A stretch of 64,000 nucleotides of DNA from Pectobacterium colocasium (GCF_020181655.1 NZ_CP084032.1:4092001-4156000), one strand, 5' to 3'; positions 41,992 to 52,197 are shown, numbered from the stretch's first letter. The notes: generated by a model not told the origin, from the letters alone. Translations and numbers: made by a program.

Positions 41992-42708
41992 ATGCAGACG
42001 CCGCACATTCTTATTGTTGAAGACGAGCTAGTAACTCGTAATACCCTCAAAAGCATTTTTGAGGCGGAAGGATACGTTGTTCACGAAGCCACTGATGGCG
42101 CAGAAATGCACCACATTTTGTCCGAGAATGACATCAATCTGGTGATCATGGACATCAACCTGCCAGGAAAGAACGGCCTGTTGCTGGCACGTGAACTGCG
42201 CGAGCAAGCCACCGTTGCCTTGATGTTCCTCACCGGTCGTGACAATGAAGTCGATAAGATTCTCGGTCTGGAAATCGGTGCGGATGACTACATCACCAAA
42301 CCGTTCAACCCACGTGAATTGACGATCCGCGCGCGTAACCTGCTGTCACGTACCATGAATCTGGGCGGCGGCACTGAAGAGCGCCGTCTGGTGGAAAGCT
42401 ACCGCTTCAACGGCTGGGAACTGGACATCAATAGTCGTTCTCTGATTAGCCCGGCTGGCGAACAATACAAGCTGCCGCGCAGTGAATTCCGCGCCATGCT
42501 GCACTTCTGCGAAAACCCGGGCAAGATTCAGTCTCGTGCGGAACTGCTGAAGAAAATGACCGGCCGTGAGCTTAAGCCACACGACCGTACCGTTGACGTC
42601 ACCATCCGCCGTATCCGCAAGCACTTCGAATCAACAGCCGATACGCCGGAAATCATCGCGACGATCCACGGCGAAGGCTACCGCTTCTGCGGCGACCTGG
42701 AAAATTAA
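41992..42708 (+). CDS. arcA: Two-component response regulator ArcA
   Basis: 238 residues, as in E. coli. The receiver domain (1-120) has the acidic pair in VEDE, phospho-acceptor Asp54 in [12 protein letters not shown] and Lys in [10 protein letters not shown]. The OmpR-type winged helix DNA-binding domain (about 135-234) ends with [14 protein letters not shown] and [10 protein letters not shown]. Phosphorylated by ArcB under low oxygen, it represses respiratory genes. The gene is monocistronic, with a long structured leader and a strong terminator. Confidence 0.98.
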   Translation: MQTPHILIVEDELVTRNTLKSIFEAEGYVVHEATDGAEMHHILSENDINLVIMDINLPGKNGLLLARELREQATVALMFLTGRDNEVDKILGLEIGADDYITKPFNPRELTIRARNLLSRTMNLGGGTEERRLVESYRFNGWELDINSRSLISPAGEQYKLPRSEFRAMLHFCENPGKIQSRAELLKKMTGRELKPHDRTVDVTIRRIRKHFESTADTPEIIATIHGEGYRFCGDLEN

Positions 42709-42715
42709 TCCCTCT

Positions 42716-42747
42716 CAGCCGGAACAGACATCTGTTCCGGCTGTTTT
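42716..42747 (+). terminator. Terminator of arcA
   Basis: Perfect 12-bp arms CAGCCGGAACAG / CTGTTCCGGCTG, a 4-nt loop and TTTT after the stem, 8 bp beyond the stop codon. Confidence 0.93.
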
Positions 42748-42779
42748 CCCTTCTTACCGCATTACCGCATCACCGCACG

Positions 42780-43262
42780 TTATTCACTCTTTGCCCACGG
42801 CATAACCGGCACCGCGCTTAACGCATTTTTCGGCGAACCATCGACTAAGCGATCGGAGTAAGCGAGATAGATCAGCGCATTACGCTTTTGATCGTAAAAT
42901 CGAACAACCTGTAATTTCTTGAAAACCAGCGAGGTTCTTTTCTGGAACACCACAGATCCGCGGTCACCGCCGTTTTTGATTTTATCGGACAGCGTAATCG
43001 GCCCAACCTGCTGGCAGGAAATGGCCGCGTCCGATGTGTCTTCAGCCAGCCCTAAGCCGCCCTTGATTCCGCCCGTTTTGGCTCGGCTAATGTAGCAGGT
43101 CACGTTTGATACATCCGGGTCGTCAAACGCTTCCACCACGATCTTATGATCCGGCCCCAGCAGTTTAAAGGCGGTATCGACAGACCCGACTTCTTCCGCA
43201 CTGACGACGCCAGCGGTGGACAGCAATAGCAGACCCGCTCCCATGATGCGCTTTATGTTCAT
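42780..43262 (-). CDS. creA: CreA family periplasmic protein
   Basis: 160 residues (E. coli 157). A signal peptide (1-22) ends GVVSA|EEVG. The mature part contains the family strings [24 protein letters not shown] and [27 protein letters not shown] pair of cysteines may form a disulfide. Function is unknown; creBCD, which accompany it in E. coli, are not adjacent here. It converges on arcA and is divergent from rob. Confidence 0.93.
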   Translation of the reverse strand: MNIKRIMGAGLLLLSTAGVVSAEEVGSVDTAFKLLGPDHKIVVEAFDDPDVSNVTCYISRAKTGGIKGGLGLAEDTSDAAISCQQVGPITLSDKIKNGGDRGSVVFQKRTSLVFKKLQVVRFYDQKRNALIYLAYSDRLVDGSPKNALSAVPVMPWAKSE

Positions 43263-43467
43263 ATTTCAGGCCCTGTGACAATTCATGACAAACGATTAAT
43301 AACCACAATTTAAAAGAGGATGTACAAAATAAACCACTATCGCAATCCTCCTTATCCAAATTACCTGCGGAATATTTTCAAAAATCTTCGGCAGTACCAA
43401 AGTGAAAATATTGCTATGATGCAGGATCTCAATACGCTCGCGCCCAATGTGTTTGATGAGGAAGATT

Positions 43468-44355
43468 ATGGATCAAGCCGGTATCATACGTGACTTGCTT
43501 AACTGGCTGGAAAGCCATCTCGACCAGCCGCTATCACTGGATAATGTGGCGGCAAAAGCGGGTTATTCCAAGTGGCATCTGCAAAGAATGTTCAAAGACG
43601 TGACGGGCCATGCCATTGGTTCATATATCCGAGCGCGGAGATTGACCAAAGCGGCGGTTGCACTTTGTCTAACCAGTCGCCCTATCCTTGATATTGCCCT
43701 GCAATATCGTTTTGATTCACAACAGACCTTTACCCGCGCGTTCAAAAAGCAGTTTACCCAAACGCCTGCGTCTTATCGTCGTTCCGATAATTGGAATACA
43801 TTCGGCATTCGTCCGCCGATCCGGCTTGGTGCGTTTACCCTGCCACAGCCGCAGTTTGTCACCCTGCCAGAAACACAGTTGCTTGGGCTAACGCAAACCT
43901 ATACCTGTCGTCTGGAACAGATTTGTAACTTCCGTACGGAAATTCGCGTCCACTATTGGCGTCAGTTTTTAGGCGAAACCTGCTCCGTTCCCCCCGTGCT
44001 TTACGGGCTGCACCATTCACGGCCGAGCAAAGAGAAAGACGACGAGCACGAAGTGCTCTACACCACCGCGTTGGAGCCACAGTACCTGCCGGATGATGTC
44101 CACACGGGCGAACCCATTACGCTACCGGGCGGTGACTACGCGATGTTTGTTTTTGAAGGGCCAAACGACGAGCTACAAGACTTCATCATCACGCTGTATG
44201 ACACCTGTCTGCCGACCTTCCAGCTCACACGCCGCAAAGGGTTCGACGCCGAGCGTTTTCACCCCAGCCGTGATACAGACGGGGAAATACCCGCGATCAT
44301 CCGCTGCGAGTATTTGATCCCCATCCAGCACCCAGAGCCGCTCTCAGCGCTGTAG
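43468..44355 (+). CDS. rob: AraC/XylS-family regulator Rob
   Basis: 295 residues from ATG 43468 with GAGGAAG upstream (E. coli 289). The N-terminal DNA-binding domain (1-110) has two helix-turn-helix units, with SKWHLQRMFKDVTGHAIGSYIR and DSQQTFTRAFKKQF nearly identical to E. coli. A GyrI-like C-terminal domain (about 125-290) binds inducers such as bile salts or fatty acids. Rob activates the mar/sox/rob regulon (efflux, stress). Its last 12 bp overlap the end of gpmB, which is on the other strand. Confidence 0.95.
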   Translation: MDQAGIIRDLLNWLESHLDQPLSLDNVAAKAGYSKWHLQRMFKDVTGHAIGSYIRARRLTKAAVALCLTSRPILDIALQYRFDSQQTFTRAFKKQFTQTPASYRRSDNWNTFGIRPPIRLGAFTLPQPQFVTLPETQLLGLTQTYTCRLEQICNFRTEIRVHYWRQFLGETCSVPPVLYGLHHSRPSKEKDDEHEVLYTTALEPQYLPDDVHTGEPITLPGGDYAMFVFEGPNDELQDFIITLYDTCLPTFQLTRRKGFDAERFHPSRDTDGEIPAIIRCEYLIPIQHPEPLSAL

Positions 44356-44994
44356 CTCATCCAGTGCCGGAATATCCAGATGCGAGATATCTCCGGCCGT
44401 TTCCACCACCCATCCCGGTGCCAGCCACGGACTTTGCTGATAATCGATACGCGACAGGGAGCAGTTGCGCAGGCGCAGGCGCCGCTCAGCCGACGCGGGT
44501 AGCCCCAGAACCGTACTCAGCAGACAGCCCAGCGCCATCCCGTGGCTCACCAGCAGAGGACGGCTTCCCGCAGGCAATGCCAGACAACGTTCCAGAACGC
44601 CGTGCATGCGCAATGCGACATCACTCATCGATTCACCTTCCGGGATGCGGCCATCGGGCGTGCCATCTACCAGCCCTTTACGCCACCCTTCTTCCTCGGC
44701 GGTCAGCGAGTCCAGATCGCGCGCTTCCAATACGCCCATGTTCAATTCACGTAACCCAGGCTCCAGGATTATCTGGCAATTACCACAAGATTTAGCGATG
44801 ATTTCTGTCGTCTGACGCGTTCTTCCGAGATCGCTGGTAAAAATATGCGTAATCCCTAACGTCCTGATTCGTTCAGCAACTCGCTGTGCCTGTTGCTCAC
44901 CTCTTGGCGTCAGCGCACTGTCCGATTGACCTTGAATACGTCGAGCCACATTCCATTCTGTTTCGCCGTGGCGAACAAGATATACCTGTAACAT
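44344..44994 (-). CDS. gpmB: Phosphoglycerate mutase-like phosphatase GpmB
   Basis: 216 residues (E. coli 215). The histidine-phosphatase signature VRHGETEWNVARRIQGQSD is near the N-terminus, the second catalytic His is in LLVSHGMALG, and Glu is in LRELNMGVLE. It is named after phosphoglycerate mutase, but the E. coli protein has shown little mutase activity and is better treated as a phosphatase of uncertain substrate. It converges on rob with a 12-bp overlap and is divergent from yjjX. Confidence 0.93.
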   Translation of the reverse strand: MLQVYLVRHGETEWNVARRIQGQSDSALTPRGEQQAQRVAERIRTLGITHIFTSDLGRTRQTTEIIAKSCGNCQIILEPGLRELNMGVLEARDLDSLTAEEEGWRKGLVDGTPDGRIPEGESMSDVALRMHGVLERCLALPAGSRPLLVSHGMALGCLLSTVLGLPASAERRLRLRNCSLSRIDYQQSPWLAPGWVVETAGDISHLDIPALDELQR

Positions 44995-45044
44995 GGTTAT
45001 TTTCCGTTATACTGCGTCAAATTAACTAAAGGTACGAAACTGTT

Positions 45045-45584
45045 ATGTATCACGTTGTTGCTGCAACTACCAACCCGGCAAAGATTAAGGCTATTACTCT
45101 GGCATTCACCGATGTCTTTGGTGCAGAAAATTGCCGCATCGAAGGCGTTGACGTCGATAGCGGCGTCCCGCGTCAACCTCTTGGTTCTATCGAAACCCGT
45201 ACTGGCGCCAGAAACCGCGTCATGATGGCACGTCAGGTGCGGCCTGAAGCCGATTTTTGGGTCGGTGTCGAAGCGGGCATTGAAGAAAGCATGACGTTCG
45301 CCTGGATGGTGATCGAAAACCCCCACCTGCGTGGCGAGTCACGCTCTGCAAGCCTGGTTCTTCCAGAAAGTATATTACATGGTATCCGTGAAGGGCGGGA
45401 ATTAGGCGATGAAATGGAACGTTTGACGGGCGTTCAGAATATTAAACATAAAGGTGGTGCCATCGGCGTCTTCACCGACGGCAAATTGTCACGTACCAGC
45501 GTATACCATCAGGCGCTGCTGCTGGCGCTGGTGCCGTTCCATAACCCGATCTATCAGATTCCCGTTCACGCCGCAAAACCGTAA
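45045..45584 (+). CDS. yjjX: Inosine/xanthosine triphosphatase YjjX
   Basis: 179 residues (E. coli about 170). The NTPase motif is at the N-terminus ([15 protein letters not shown]), followed by [32 protein letters not shown] and [15 protein letters not shown]. It removes ITP and XTP formed by purine deamination. It is 50 bp from the divergent gpmB and stops 3 bp before the trpR end, converging. Confidence 0.93.
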   Translation: MYHVVAATTNPAKIKAITLAFTDVFGAENCRIEGVDVDSGVPRQPLGSIETRTGARNRVMMARQVRPEADFWVGVEAGIEESMTFAWMVIENPHLRGESRSASLVLPESILHGIREGRELGDEMERLTGVQNIKHKGGAIGVFTDGKLSRTSVYHQALLLALVPFHNPIYQIPVHAAKP

Positions 45585-45587
45585 CGG

Positions 45588-45935
45588 TTACGCGTCGTCA
45601 CCCAACGGTTTATCTGCCGACAGCAACTGCGCTTCCAGCCAGCTTTTTAACGCGGGGGGCGCGGCTTTCAGACTATTTGAACCGCGCGTGATGGTAGCAA
45701 TCCCTGCACCTAACTCGCTTTTCAACTCACGCTGACTCATGTCACCCCGCATCAGTTCCTGCACAATTCTCACCCGCGTTCCCAGCGCAGTACGTTCGTC
45801 CGGCGTCAGTAGCAATTGAAGCAGCGGCAATTGCAGATCCTCCGCAATAGACTGCTGCAATAGCGCGACAAAGCGCAACCAGTGCTCATTGTCTTGTTCA
45901 GAAAGTGCCGGGTCGATAAGCGATAACGGAGTCAT
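45588..45935 (-). CDS. trpR: Trp operon repressor
   Basis: 115 residues (E. coli 108). An all-helical dimer with the helix-turn-helix [24 protein letters not shown] is readable. The tryptophan-binding arginines lie in [12 protein letters not shown]. With tryptophan bound it represses trp, aroH, mtr and its own gene. A clear Trp operator precedes the start by 11 bp. It is downstream of slt on the same strand, as in E. coli. Confidence 0.96.
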   Translation of the reverse strand: MTPLSLIDPALSEQDNEHWLRFVALLQQSIAEDLQLPLLQLLLTPDERTALGTRVRIVQELMRGDMSQRELKSELGAGIATITRGSNSLKAAPPALKSWLEAQLLSADKPLGDDA

Positions 45936-45940
45936 AACGG

Positions 45941-45970
45941 GCTGCCATACTATTTAACTAGTACGGCAGC
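45941..45970 (-). promoter_or_regulatory. Trp operator of trpR within a 30-bp palindrome
   Basis: The core 45947-45964 on the minus strand reads GTACTAGTTAAATAGTAT, close to the ideal GTACTAGTTAACTAGTAC. It is flanked by exact 6-bp arms GCTGCC (45941-45946) and GGCAGC (45965-45970). Autorepression of trpR is known in E. coli. Confidence 0.85.
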
Positions 45971-46007
45971 ATAACACAATTTCAGGTAACAATCGCAACG
46001 CCGCGTC

Positions 46008-47951
46008 TCAATAACGCCGCTGCCATTCCGCATCCGTCAGCACATTGGCTGGCTGGTGAAGGAAATAGCGATAGAAGACATCATAGGCCAACACATTTTT
46101 CACATATCCCCGCGTTTCCGAGAACGGAATACTTTCGATAAACGCAACAGGATCAATACGTCCGGCGCTGTTTCTCAGCCAGGTATTCACCCGCGATGGC
46201 CCGGCATTATAAGCCGCAGAAGACAGGATGCGGTTACGGCCAAACGTCTGGTACACGTACTCCAGATAGCTCGTTCCCAACAGAATGTTGGTCTCAGGAT
46301 CGAACAGTTGGCTGCTGTTCGTGTAGAACGTGATATTGCTCATTTTGGCAGTATGCTGCGCCGTCGCGGGCATCAACTGCATTAAACCCGATGCACCAAC
46401 CGGAGAACGCGCTTTCGGGTTCCAGGCACTCTCCTGACGAGCGATCGCCATCGCATAACTCTGGCTAATACCTTTCCCCTGCGTTTCACGGCGGAATTCA
46501 TCATTCCAGGCCAGCGGGAAACGCTCTTCCAGATGATCCCACAGCTTCGCGACAATCGTTGCCTGTACGCTTAAATCCGCCCAGCGCTGTTCAAACGCAT
46601 AGCGAGCCAGCGCTTCCTGCTGTGGTTTGCTACGGTTCGCGACTAACCCGACCCATTCGCTACGCGCCAGATTATCCATCTGCCAGAACATCAATTCCCG
46701 CACGCGAGCGACTTCCGGTAGCTGGGACAGGGAAGGATCCGGTTTCACCGCTGTCATGATCGTAATGGGATAGCGCTCATTGAGCTTCTGCGCTGCCGCC
46801 ATCGGATAGAACCCGCGTTCCTGCATCAGACTGCGTAATAACGGCTCGCCTTCCTGACGTTTACCTTGCTCCAACAGCACCACCGCACGCCAGTAGCGCC
46901 ATTCGTCTTTCTGTAACGCCTCCGCTGGCAAACGCGCCATCCAGCTTGTTAGCCCCTGACGGTCGCCTGCGCCCAACGCCATGCGTACACGACGCTCCAG
47001 CAAGGTGGTCGACGTACTTTTTCGCACCACGCCATCCCGCCACTGCGCCTGCTCTGGTGTGGCATCGTTGCCCATCAATCTCCAGGCAATGGTTTCTTCC
47101 ATCTCCTGACGCTCTGCGGCACTCATTTTCTGTAGACGGACAATAATCGGCAGCATCGAACGGGCATTATCAGCATCCTGACGCGCCGTGCGCGTGAAGG
47201 CCGACAGCGTGACTTTCCGGGTAAAATCCGTTGGCCCGACAGTACGAGCGAAACTCTCCAGCGAATTCGGATCGTTCTGGAGTTTGAGCAGCGCATCGCC
47301 CATCGTTTTATAATCGCCAGGTAACTGCTTGATGAGGTAGCTCACCAGACTACTGCTGCCCTCATCCATCGCCAGACGCGCGCGCTCCAGCGTCGTCAAC
47401 GGCGTCTGTTCGCCCGCCTGCTGCCACACGGAGAAAAGTTTATCGCACACCGCAGGGAGCGAGCGTCCAGTCAGCCAGATATCACGCGTAGCTTCCCACA
47501 CGCCCTGACGCTGGCCGGTAGCCCACTGGGCATAATAAAAGTTACAGCGGGCGCTGACCGGCTTCGGCGGCTGGGGGCTAAATGCCAGCAGCCCAATCCA
47601 GTCCTGACGACGCGCCAGTTCATTCACAAAGCTGGTAGAGAGATTACGGGCGGGCGGCAACGTCGGGTGCGTTGCCATAAACTGCTTCACCTGCGTCGCA
47701 CTGACCTGACTCAGATCCTGCGTGAGCGAACGGTATTCAAGATAAGGATAAAGTGGATAACTGCGCAGCGTTGGCATCAGCTGCGCCACCGTGTCCATCT
47801 GGTTGCTGTCCCATGCTTGCTTAACCTGCTGATAGCGCTGACGCTGTTCGTCCAGAGAATCCGCCAGCACATGGCCGGAAAACCCAGCCAGACATATCGC
47901 CGAAACGGCGTACCACCAATGACCCGCTTTTATCACCTGCATTAACCTCAT
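46008..47951 (-). CDS. slt: Soluble lytic murein transglycosylase (Slt70)
   Basis: 647 residues (E. coli 645). A signal peptide ends about residue 30 (HVLA|DSLDEQRQRY). The ring-shaped superhelical U and L domains fill most of the chain. The C-terminal lysozyme-like domain carries the catalytic Glu in AMAIARQESAWNPKA, then SPVGASGLMQLMPATAQ and SAAYNAGPSRVNTWL. It cleaves peptidoglycan to 1,6-anhydromuropeptides. Two in-frame ATGs near the start (47951 and 47942) leave the first three residues uncertain. trpR follows 72 bp later. Confidence 0.96.
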   Translation of the reverse strand: MRLMQVIKAGHWWYAVSAICLAGFSGHVLADSLDEQRQRYQQVKQAWDSNQMDTVAQLMPTLRSYPLYPYLEYRSLTQDLSQVSATQVKQFMATHPTLPPARNLSTSFVNELARRQDWIGLLAFSPQPPKPVSARCNFYYAQWATGQRQGVWEATRDIWLTGRSLPAVCDKLFSVWQQAGEQTPLTTLERARLAMDEGSSSLVSYLIKQLPGDYKTMGDALLKLQNDPNSLESFARTVGPTDFTRKVTLSAFTRTARQDADNARSMLPIIVRLQKMSAAERQEMEETIAWRLMGNDATPEQAQWRDGVVRKSTSTTLLERRVRMALGAGDRQGLTSWMARLPAEALQKDEWRYWRAVVLLEQGKRQEGEPLLRSLMQERGFYPMAAAQKLNERYPITIMTAVKPDPSLSQLPEVARVRELMFWQMDNLARSEWVGLVANRSKPQQEALARYAFEQRWADLSVQATIVAKLWDHLEERFPLAWNDEFRRETQGKGISQSYAMAIARQESAWNPKARSPVGASGLMQLMPATAQHTAKMSNITFYTNSSQLFDPETNILLGTSYLEYVYQTFGRNRILSSAAYNAGPSRVNTWLRNSAGRIDPVAFIESIPFSETRGYVKNVLAYDVFYRYFLHQPANVLTDAEWQRRY

Positions 47952-48002
47952 CCGTTATCGAACTTGCTATCGGCATCCTTCATCGTATCGATACCCCTAT
48001 CC

Positions 48003-48200
48003 TATACCCAAAATAATTCGAGTTGCGTGAAGGCGGCAACCGCATGACAAATTCGTCGGGAACGAATTTGACCAGCCAACGGCTGGCCTTCGGTGAGAGA
48101 CAGGATGTCTCTCATTTCATCCCCAGGAGCTTACATCAGTAAGTGACTGGGGTGAGTAAGGGCAGCCAACGCACAAGCAGCTTGAAGTATGACGGATATA
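48003..48200. repeat. ERIC (IRU) repeat, long form with internal insert
   Basis: About 198 bp. The right core contains ATCCCCAGGAGCTTACAT followed by AGTAAGTGACTGGGGTGAG, which match the ERIC consensus used for typing primers. The ends (TATACCC... and ...GACGGATATA) are imperfect inverted repeats. About 70 bp of extra sequence lies in the left half and forms three neat hairpins (AAATTCGT / ACGAATTT, CCAGCC / GGCTGG, GAGAGACA / TGTCTCTC). It lies between the divergent slt and ettA. Confidence 0.9.
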
Positions 48201-48498
48201 TCGGGCAGATCCAGTGTGGCACATCATGCCAGACAACGATATGCCGATCCGCAAACCGATTCTGAAATTCATCAGGCGGGCCCAGGTCTCAGATCGGCCA
48301 CGGCAAATCGCCGGATAGCTGGGATCGCGGGCTGAAACCCGCTACACTTCATACTTAGAGTAATGCGCCTAGAATAATCGATCCGCTGCCAGGGCATTTT
48401 CCGGGTGGCATCACTGAGTATTAAGTAGCGCCGTGCTACATATGGTCACCCGTTTAGGTTGACAAATCATAGAGATAAGAGAGAGGCGAAGTCGCAAC
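48201..48498 (+). other. Upstream region of ettA
   Basis: 298 bp without an ORF. A small GCGGG / CCCGC hairpin lies near 48324-48340. TTGACA occurs at 48459, but too near the start to be a promoter -35 with a useful leader. Nothing else was seen. Confidence 0.4.
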
Positions 48499-50166
48499 GT
48501 GGCTCAATATGTTTATACCATGCATCGCGTCGGTAAGGTCGTACCGCCGAAGCGTCACATTCTGAAAAACATCTCCCTCAGTTTTTTCCCCGGTGCCAAG
48601 ATCGGCGTGCTGGGTCTGAACGGAGCCGGTAAATCAACACTGTTGCGTATTATGGCTGGCATTGATACGGACATCGAGGGCGAAGCTCGCCCACAACCTG
48701 GCATCAAAATCGGCTATTTGCCGCAGGAACCGCAGCTAAACACGGAGCACACCGTACGTGAATCCGTAGAAGAAGCGGTGTCTGAAGTCGTGACCGCGCT
48801 GAAACGTCTTGATGAAGTCTATGCGCTGTATGCCGACCCGGATGCGGATTTCGATAAACTGGCTGCCGAGCAAGGTAAGCTGGAAGAAATCATTCAGGCG
48901 CATGACGGTCACAATCTGAATAACCAACTGGAGCGTGCCGCCGATGCGCTGCGCTTGCCGGAGTGGGATGCGAAAATCGCTAACCTGTCCGGGGGGGAAC
49001 GTCGCCGTGTGGCCCTGTGCCGTCTGCTGCTGGAAAAGCCGGACATGCTGCTGCTCGACGAACCAACCAACCACCTGGATGCCGAGTCTGTCGCCTGGCT
49101 GGAACGCTTCCTGCATGACTTCGAAGGTACCGTGGTCGCTATTACCCACGACCGTTACTTCCTCGATAACGTCGCAGGCTGGATTCTGGAGCTGGACCGT
49201 GGTGAAGGGATTCCGTGGGAAGGCAACTACTCTTCCTGGCTGGAGCAGAAAGATCAGCGTCTGGCACAGGAAGCGTCTCAGGAAGCGGCACGCCGTAAGT
49301 CCATTGAGAAAGAGCTGGAGTGGGTGCGTCAAGGCGCTAAAGGCCGTCAGTCCAAAGGTAAGGCTCGTCTGGCACGCTTTGAAGAGCTGAACAACACGGA
49401 ATACCAGAAACGTAACGAAACCAACGAACTGTTTATTCCGCCTGGTGCTCGCCTCGGCGACAAAGTGGTGGAAGTCACCAATCTCAGCAAATCTTACGGT
49501 GAACGCCAGCTCATCGACGGGCTTTCTTTCTCCGTACCGAAAGGCGCGATTGTCGGTATCATCGGCCCGAACGGTGCCGGTAAATCGACGCTGTTCCGTA
49601 TGATGTCCGGTCAGGAGCAGCCAGATAGCGGCACGATTGAGCTGGGTGAAACGGTGAAACTGGCGTCAGTCGACCAGTTCCGTGATGCGATGGATAACAG
49701 CAAAACCGTCTGGGAAGAAGTATCTGGCGGGCAGGACATCATGCGTATCGGCAACACCGAAATGCCAAGCCGTGCGTACGTTGGCCGTTTCAACTTCAAA
49801 GGGGTTGATCAGGGCAAACGCGTTGGCGAGCTGTCCGGTGGTGAACGCGGCCGTCTGCATCTGGCGAAGCTGTTGCAGGTCGGCGGCAACGTGCTGCTGC
49901 TCGATGAACCGACCAACGACCTGGATATCGAAACCCTGCGCGCGCTGGAAAACGCCCTGCTGGAATTCCCAGGCTGTGCCATGGTGATCTCGCATGACCG
50001 TTGGTTCCTCGACCGTATCGCAACACACATTCTGGATTACCAGGATGAAGGTAAAGTGGAATTCTTCGAAGGTAACTTTACCGAATACGAAGAATACAAG
50101 AAACGTACGCTGGGCGCCGATGCGCTGGAACCACACCGCATCAAATACAAGAAGATCGCTAAATAA
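48499..50166 (+). CDS. ettA: Energy-dependent translational throttle protein EttA (ABC-F)
   Basis: 555 residues from GTG 48499, the same length as E. coli EttA. Two ABC domains: Walker A GLNGAGKST and GPNGAGKST, signatures NLSGGERRRVAL and ELSGGERGRLHL, Walker B LLLDEPTNHLD and LLLDEPTNDLD. The arm insertion and the inter-domain linker (about 240-320, rich in Arg/Lys/Gln) contact the ribosome E site. EttA gates the first peptide bond according to ATP/ADP ratio. There are no membrane segments. It is monocistronic with a terminator. Confidence 0.97.
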   Translation: MAQYVYTMHRVGKVVPPKRHILKNISLSFFPGAKIGVLGLNGAGKSTLLRIMAGIDTDIEGEARPQPGIKIGYLPQEPQLNTEHTVRESVEEAVSEVVTALKRLDEVYALYADPDADFDKLAAEQGKLEEIIQAHDGHNLNNQLERAADALRLPEWDAKIANLSGGERRRVALCRLLLEKPDMLLLDEPTNHLDAESVAWLERFLHDFEGTVVAITHDRYFLDNVAGWILELDRGEGIPWEGNYSSWLEQKDQRLAQEASQEAARRKSIEKELEWVRQGAKGRQSKGKARLARFEELNNTEYQKRNETNELFIPPGARLGDKVVEVTNLSKSYGERQLIDGLSFSVPKGAIVGIIGPNGAGKSTLFRMMSGQEQPDSGTIELGETVKLASVDQFRDAMDNSKTVWEEVSGGQDIMRIGNTEMPSRAYVGRFNFKGVDQGKRVGELSGGERGRLHLAKLLQVGGNVLLLDEPTNDLDIETLRALENALLEFPGCAMVISHDRWFLDRIATHILDYQDEGKVEFFEGNFTEYEEYKKRTLGADALEPHRIKYKKIAK

Positions 50167-50190
50167 GCCGTCACCAGACATCATAAACGA

Positions 50191-50218
50191 ATGGCCCGCA
50201 TTGCGGGCCATTTTTTTC
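50191..50218 (+). terminator. Terminator of ettA
   Basis: Arms ATGGCCCGC / GCGGGCCAT with a 3-nt loop and seven T after the stem. Confidence 0.93.
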
Positions 50219-50242
50219 CTACCATGCTTCATTTATCGGGAA

Positions 50243-51970
50243 TCAGAACGTTTCCCAATTTTGATTATCGCTGCCTTTGCTACTGGTTCCGGCAATCGCC
50301 ATTGCTGGCGCTAAACGCGGCTGCGGCGCAGCCTTTGGCAATGAGGCTTTCAGCTTCTGAGCCACCCCAGCCAGCTTGAATACCGCGACAGCCTGCGTCA
50401 GACGCGCGGCCTGCTCTTCAAGTGACACGGCGGCGGCCGAAGCTTCCTGCACCAATGCCGCATTCTGCTGCGTCGCACTGTCCATTTCAGACACGGCCTG
50501 ACTCACCTGCCCAATGCCACGGCTTTGTTCGTCGGAAGCGGAAGCAATTTCCCCCATGATGTCGGTCACGCTGACAACCGCGCGGACAATCTCACCCATG
50601 GTTGTGCCCGCCTGAGACACAAGCCCAGACCCCGTTTCCACCAGTCGGCTCGATTCGCCGATCAGCCCTTCAATCTCTTTCGCGGCCTGTGCGCTGCGCT
50701 GCGCCAAATTACGGACTTCACCCGCCACCACAGCAAAACCACGCCCTTGCTCACCCGCTCGCGCAGCCTCCACCGCCGCGTTCAGCGCCAGAATGTTGGT
50801 CTGGAATGCAATGCTATTAATGACGGAAGTGATTTCAGAAATACGTCGTGAACTGGTGGAAATATCCTGCATGGTATCCACCACGTTCTTCACGATCTGC
50901 CCGCCCTTCTCGGCTTTTTCAGAAGCATTCTTCGCCAATTGGCTAGCGTGATGGGCGTTATCAGAGTTCTGTTTCACCGTTGCGGTTAGCTGTTCCATGC
51001 TCGCGGCGGTTTCCTCCAACGCGGCCGCCTGCTGCTCGGTACGCGAAGAGAGATCGACGTTACCCGCCGTAATTTCTGACGATCCCTGATAGATCGAATC
51101 CGCACCTTCACGCACGATCGTCACCGTATCCGTCAGCTCCGCCTGCATATTCTGGATATTTACTCCCAGAATGCCGATTTCATTACGCCCCATCACCATC
51201 GGCGGTTGCGTCAGATCGCCTGCGGCAATCTTCTGGATACGCTCAACCAGTCTGTTGATTGGCGCAAGGATCACATTGCGCACCATGATGTAGGCCATGA
51301 TCGCCATAATGATCGACAGGGCAAAGGAGCCCGCCATCATCCAGTAACCCAGCTTGGCATTCTGTTCTGCTTGTAGATTGATATCCTGCGCGGCTTTCGT
51401 GAGTTCAGTTACCTTCTTGCGTACTGGAACACTGAACGCTTCGTCTAACTGGCGAGCCACTGTGCTTTCCAACGACACCAGGTCTTCAAATTCACCATCA
51501 CTCGTGGCTTTCTGCATCACAACAATCGCATTATCGCGATAGTTGTTATAAGCCTTGAGGATATCCTCGTCCAAGGCCTTTTCACCCTCCAGTTTGTCTG
51601 GGCGTGCGAGATATTCATCCAGACGCTTCTGTGAGGCTTTGACTCGACCCGCAGCCTGATCTGAAGCGGATTTAAACACCTCGTGATCGCTAATACGATT
51701 TGCTGCGCCAGCTTGAATCAGCAGCAGCCGGGCAACACGTAGCTGATCGAGGCTGCTACTGATACCGGCGCGGATATCAGACAACTCATTAGCCTTATCA
51801 AGTGAATCATTACTCTGCTTTAAAAAATAACTCGCTGTGCCAATAGAAAGCGCAAATAAAATTAGGATAATTGAAAAAAGAGTAATAAATAACGAAACGA
51901 GGCGTATATTGTTGATGTAACTCAACTTCTCTTTTTGAATAGACATCGGTTGCATTCTCATTTTCACCAT
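50243..51970 (-). CDS. Methyl-accepting chemotaxis protein
   Basis: About 575 residues; the start is uncertain because ATGs at 51970, 51961, 51955 and 51946 are all in frame and none has a strong Shine-Dalgarno. TM1 is near residues 24-46, a four-helix periplasmic ligand domain spans about 47-205, TM2 follows, then HAMP and the cytoplasmic hairpin. The hairpin tip [44 protein letters not shown] is canonical. The C-terminal NWETF is the CheR/CheB docking pentapeptide. Ligand unknown. A sigma-28 promoter lies upstream, so it belongs to the flagellar regulon although no flagellar gene is nearby. Confidence 0.93.
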   Translation of the reverse strand: MVKMRMQPMSIQKEKLSYINNIRLVSLFITLFSIILILFALSIGTASYFLKQSNDSLDKANELSDIRAGISSSLDQLRVARLLLIQAGAANRISDHEVFKSASDQAAGRVKASQKRLDEYLARPDKLEGEKALDEDILKAYNNYRDNAIVVMQKATSDGEFEDLVSLESTVARQLDEAFSVPVRKKVTELTKAAQDINLQAEQNAKLGYWMMAGSFALSIIMAIMAYIMVRNVILAPINRLVERIQKIAAGDLTQPPMVMGRNEIGILGVNIQNMQAELTDTVTIVREGADSIYQGSSEITAGNVDLSSRTEQQAAALEETAASMEQLTATVKQNSDNAHHASQLAKNASEKAEKGGQIVKNVVDTMQDISTSSRRISEITSVINSIAFQTNILALNAAVEAARAGEQGRGFAVVAGEVRNLAQRSAQAAKEIEGLIGESSRLVETGSGLVSQAGTTMGEIVRAVVSVTDIMGEIASASDEQSRGIGQVSQAVSEMDSATQQNAALVQEASAAAVSLEEQAARLTQAVAVFKLAGVAQKLKASLPKAAPQPRLAPAMAIAGTSSKGSDNQNWETF

Positions 51971-52084
51971 CACTGGTATACATTATCTCTGCCATGACAG
52001 GCACGGCAGAGCCCAGATATCACTGTGACAATAACGCCACGCAGGACGAACCTTTTATAAAAAAGCCAAAAGGAACCAAAAGTG

Positions 52085-52111
52085 TTATCGGCATTTCCAA
52101 TTTAAAACGTA
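52085..52111 (-). promoter_or_regulatory. Sigma-28 (FliA) promoter of the chemoreceptor gene
   Basis: On the minus strand a perfect -10 GCCGATAA (52092-52085), an 11-bp spacer and TACGTTTT at the -35 (5 of 8 matches to TAAAGTTT). The predicted leader is about 110 nt. Confidence 0.75.
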
Positions 52112-52197
52112 CCTAAAATAAATTGATAGAAATCACGTTTCAATAAAAATTAAAAAATAACCAGAAAAAATGAAACAAAAATATTGTAGGTATGGCA

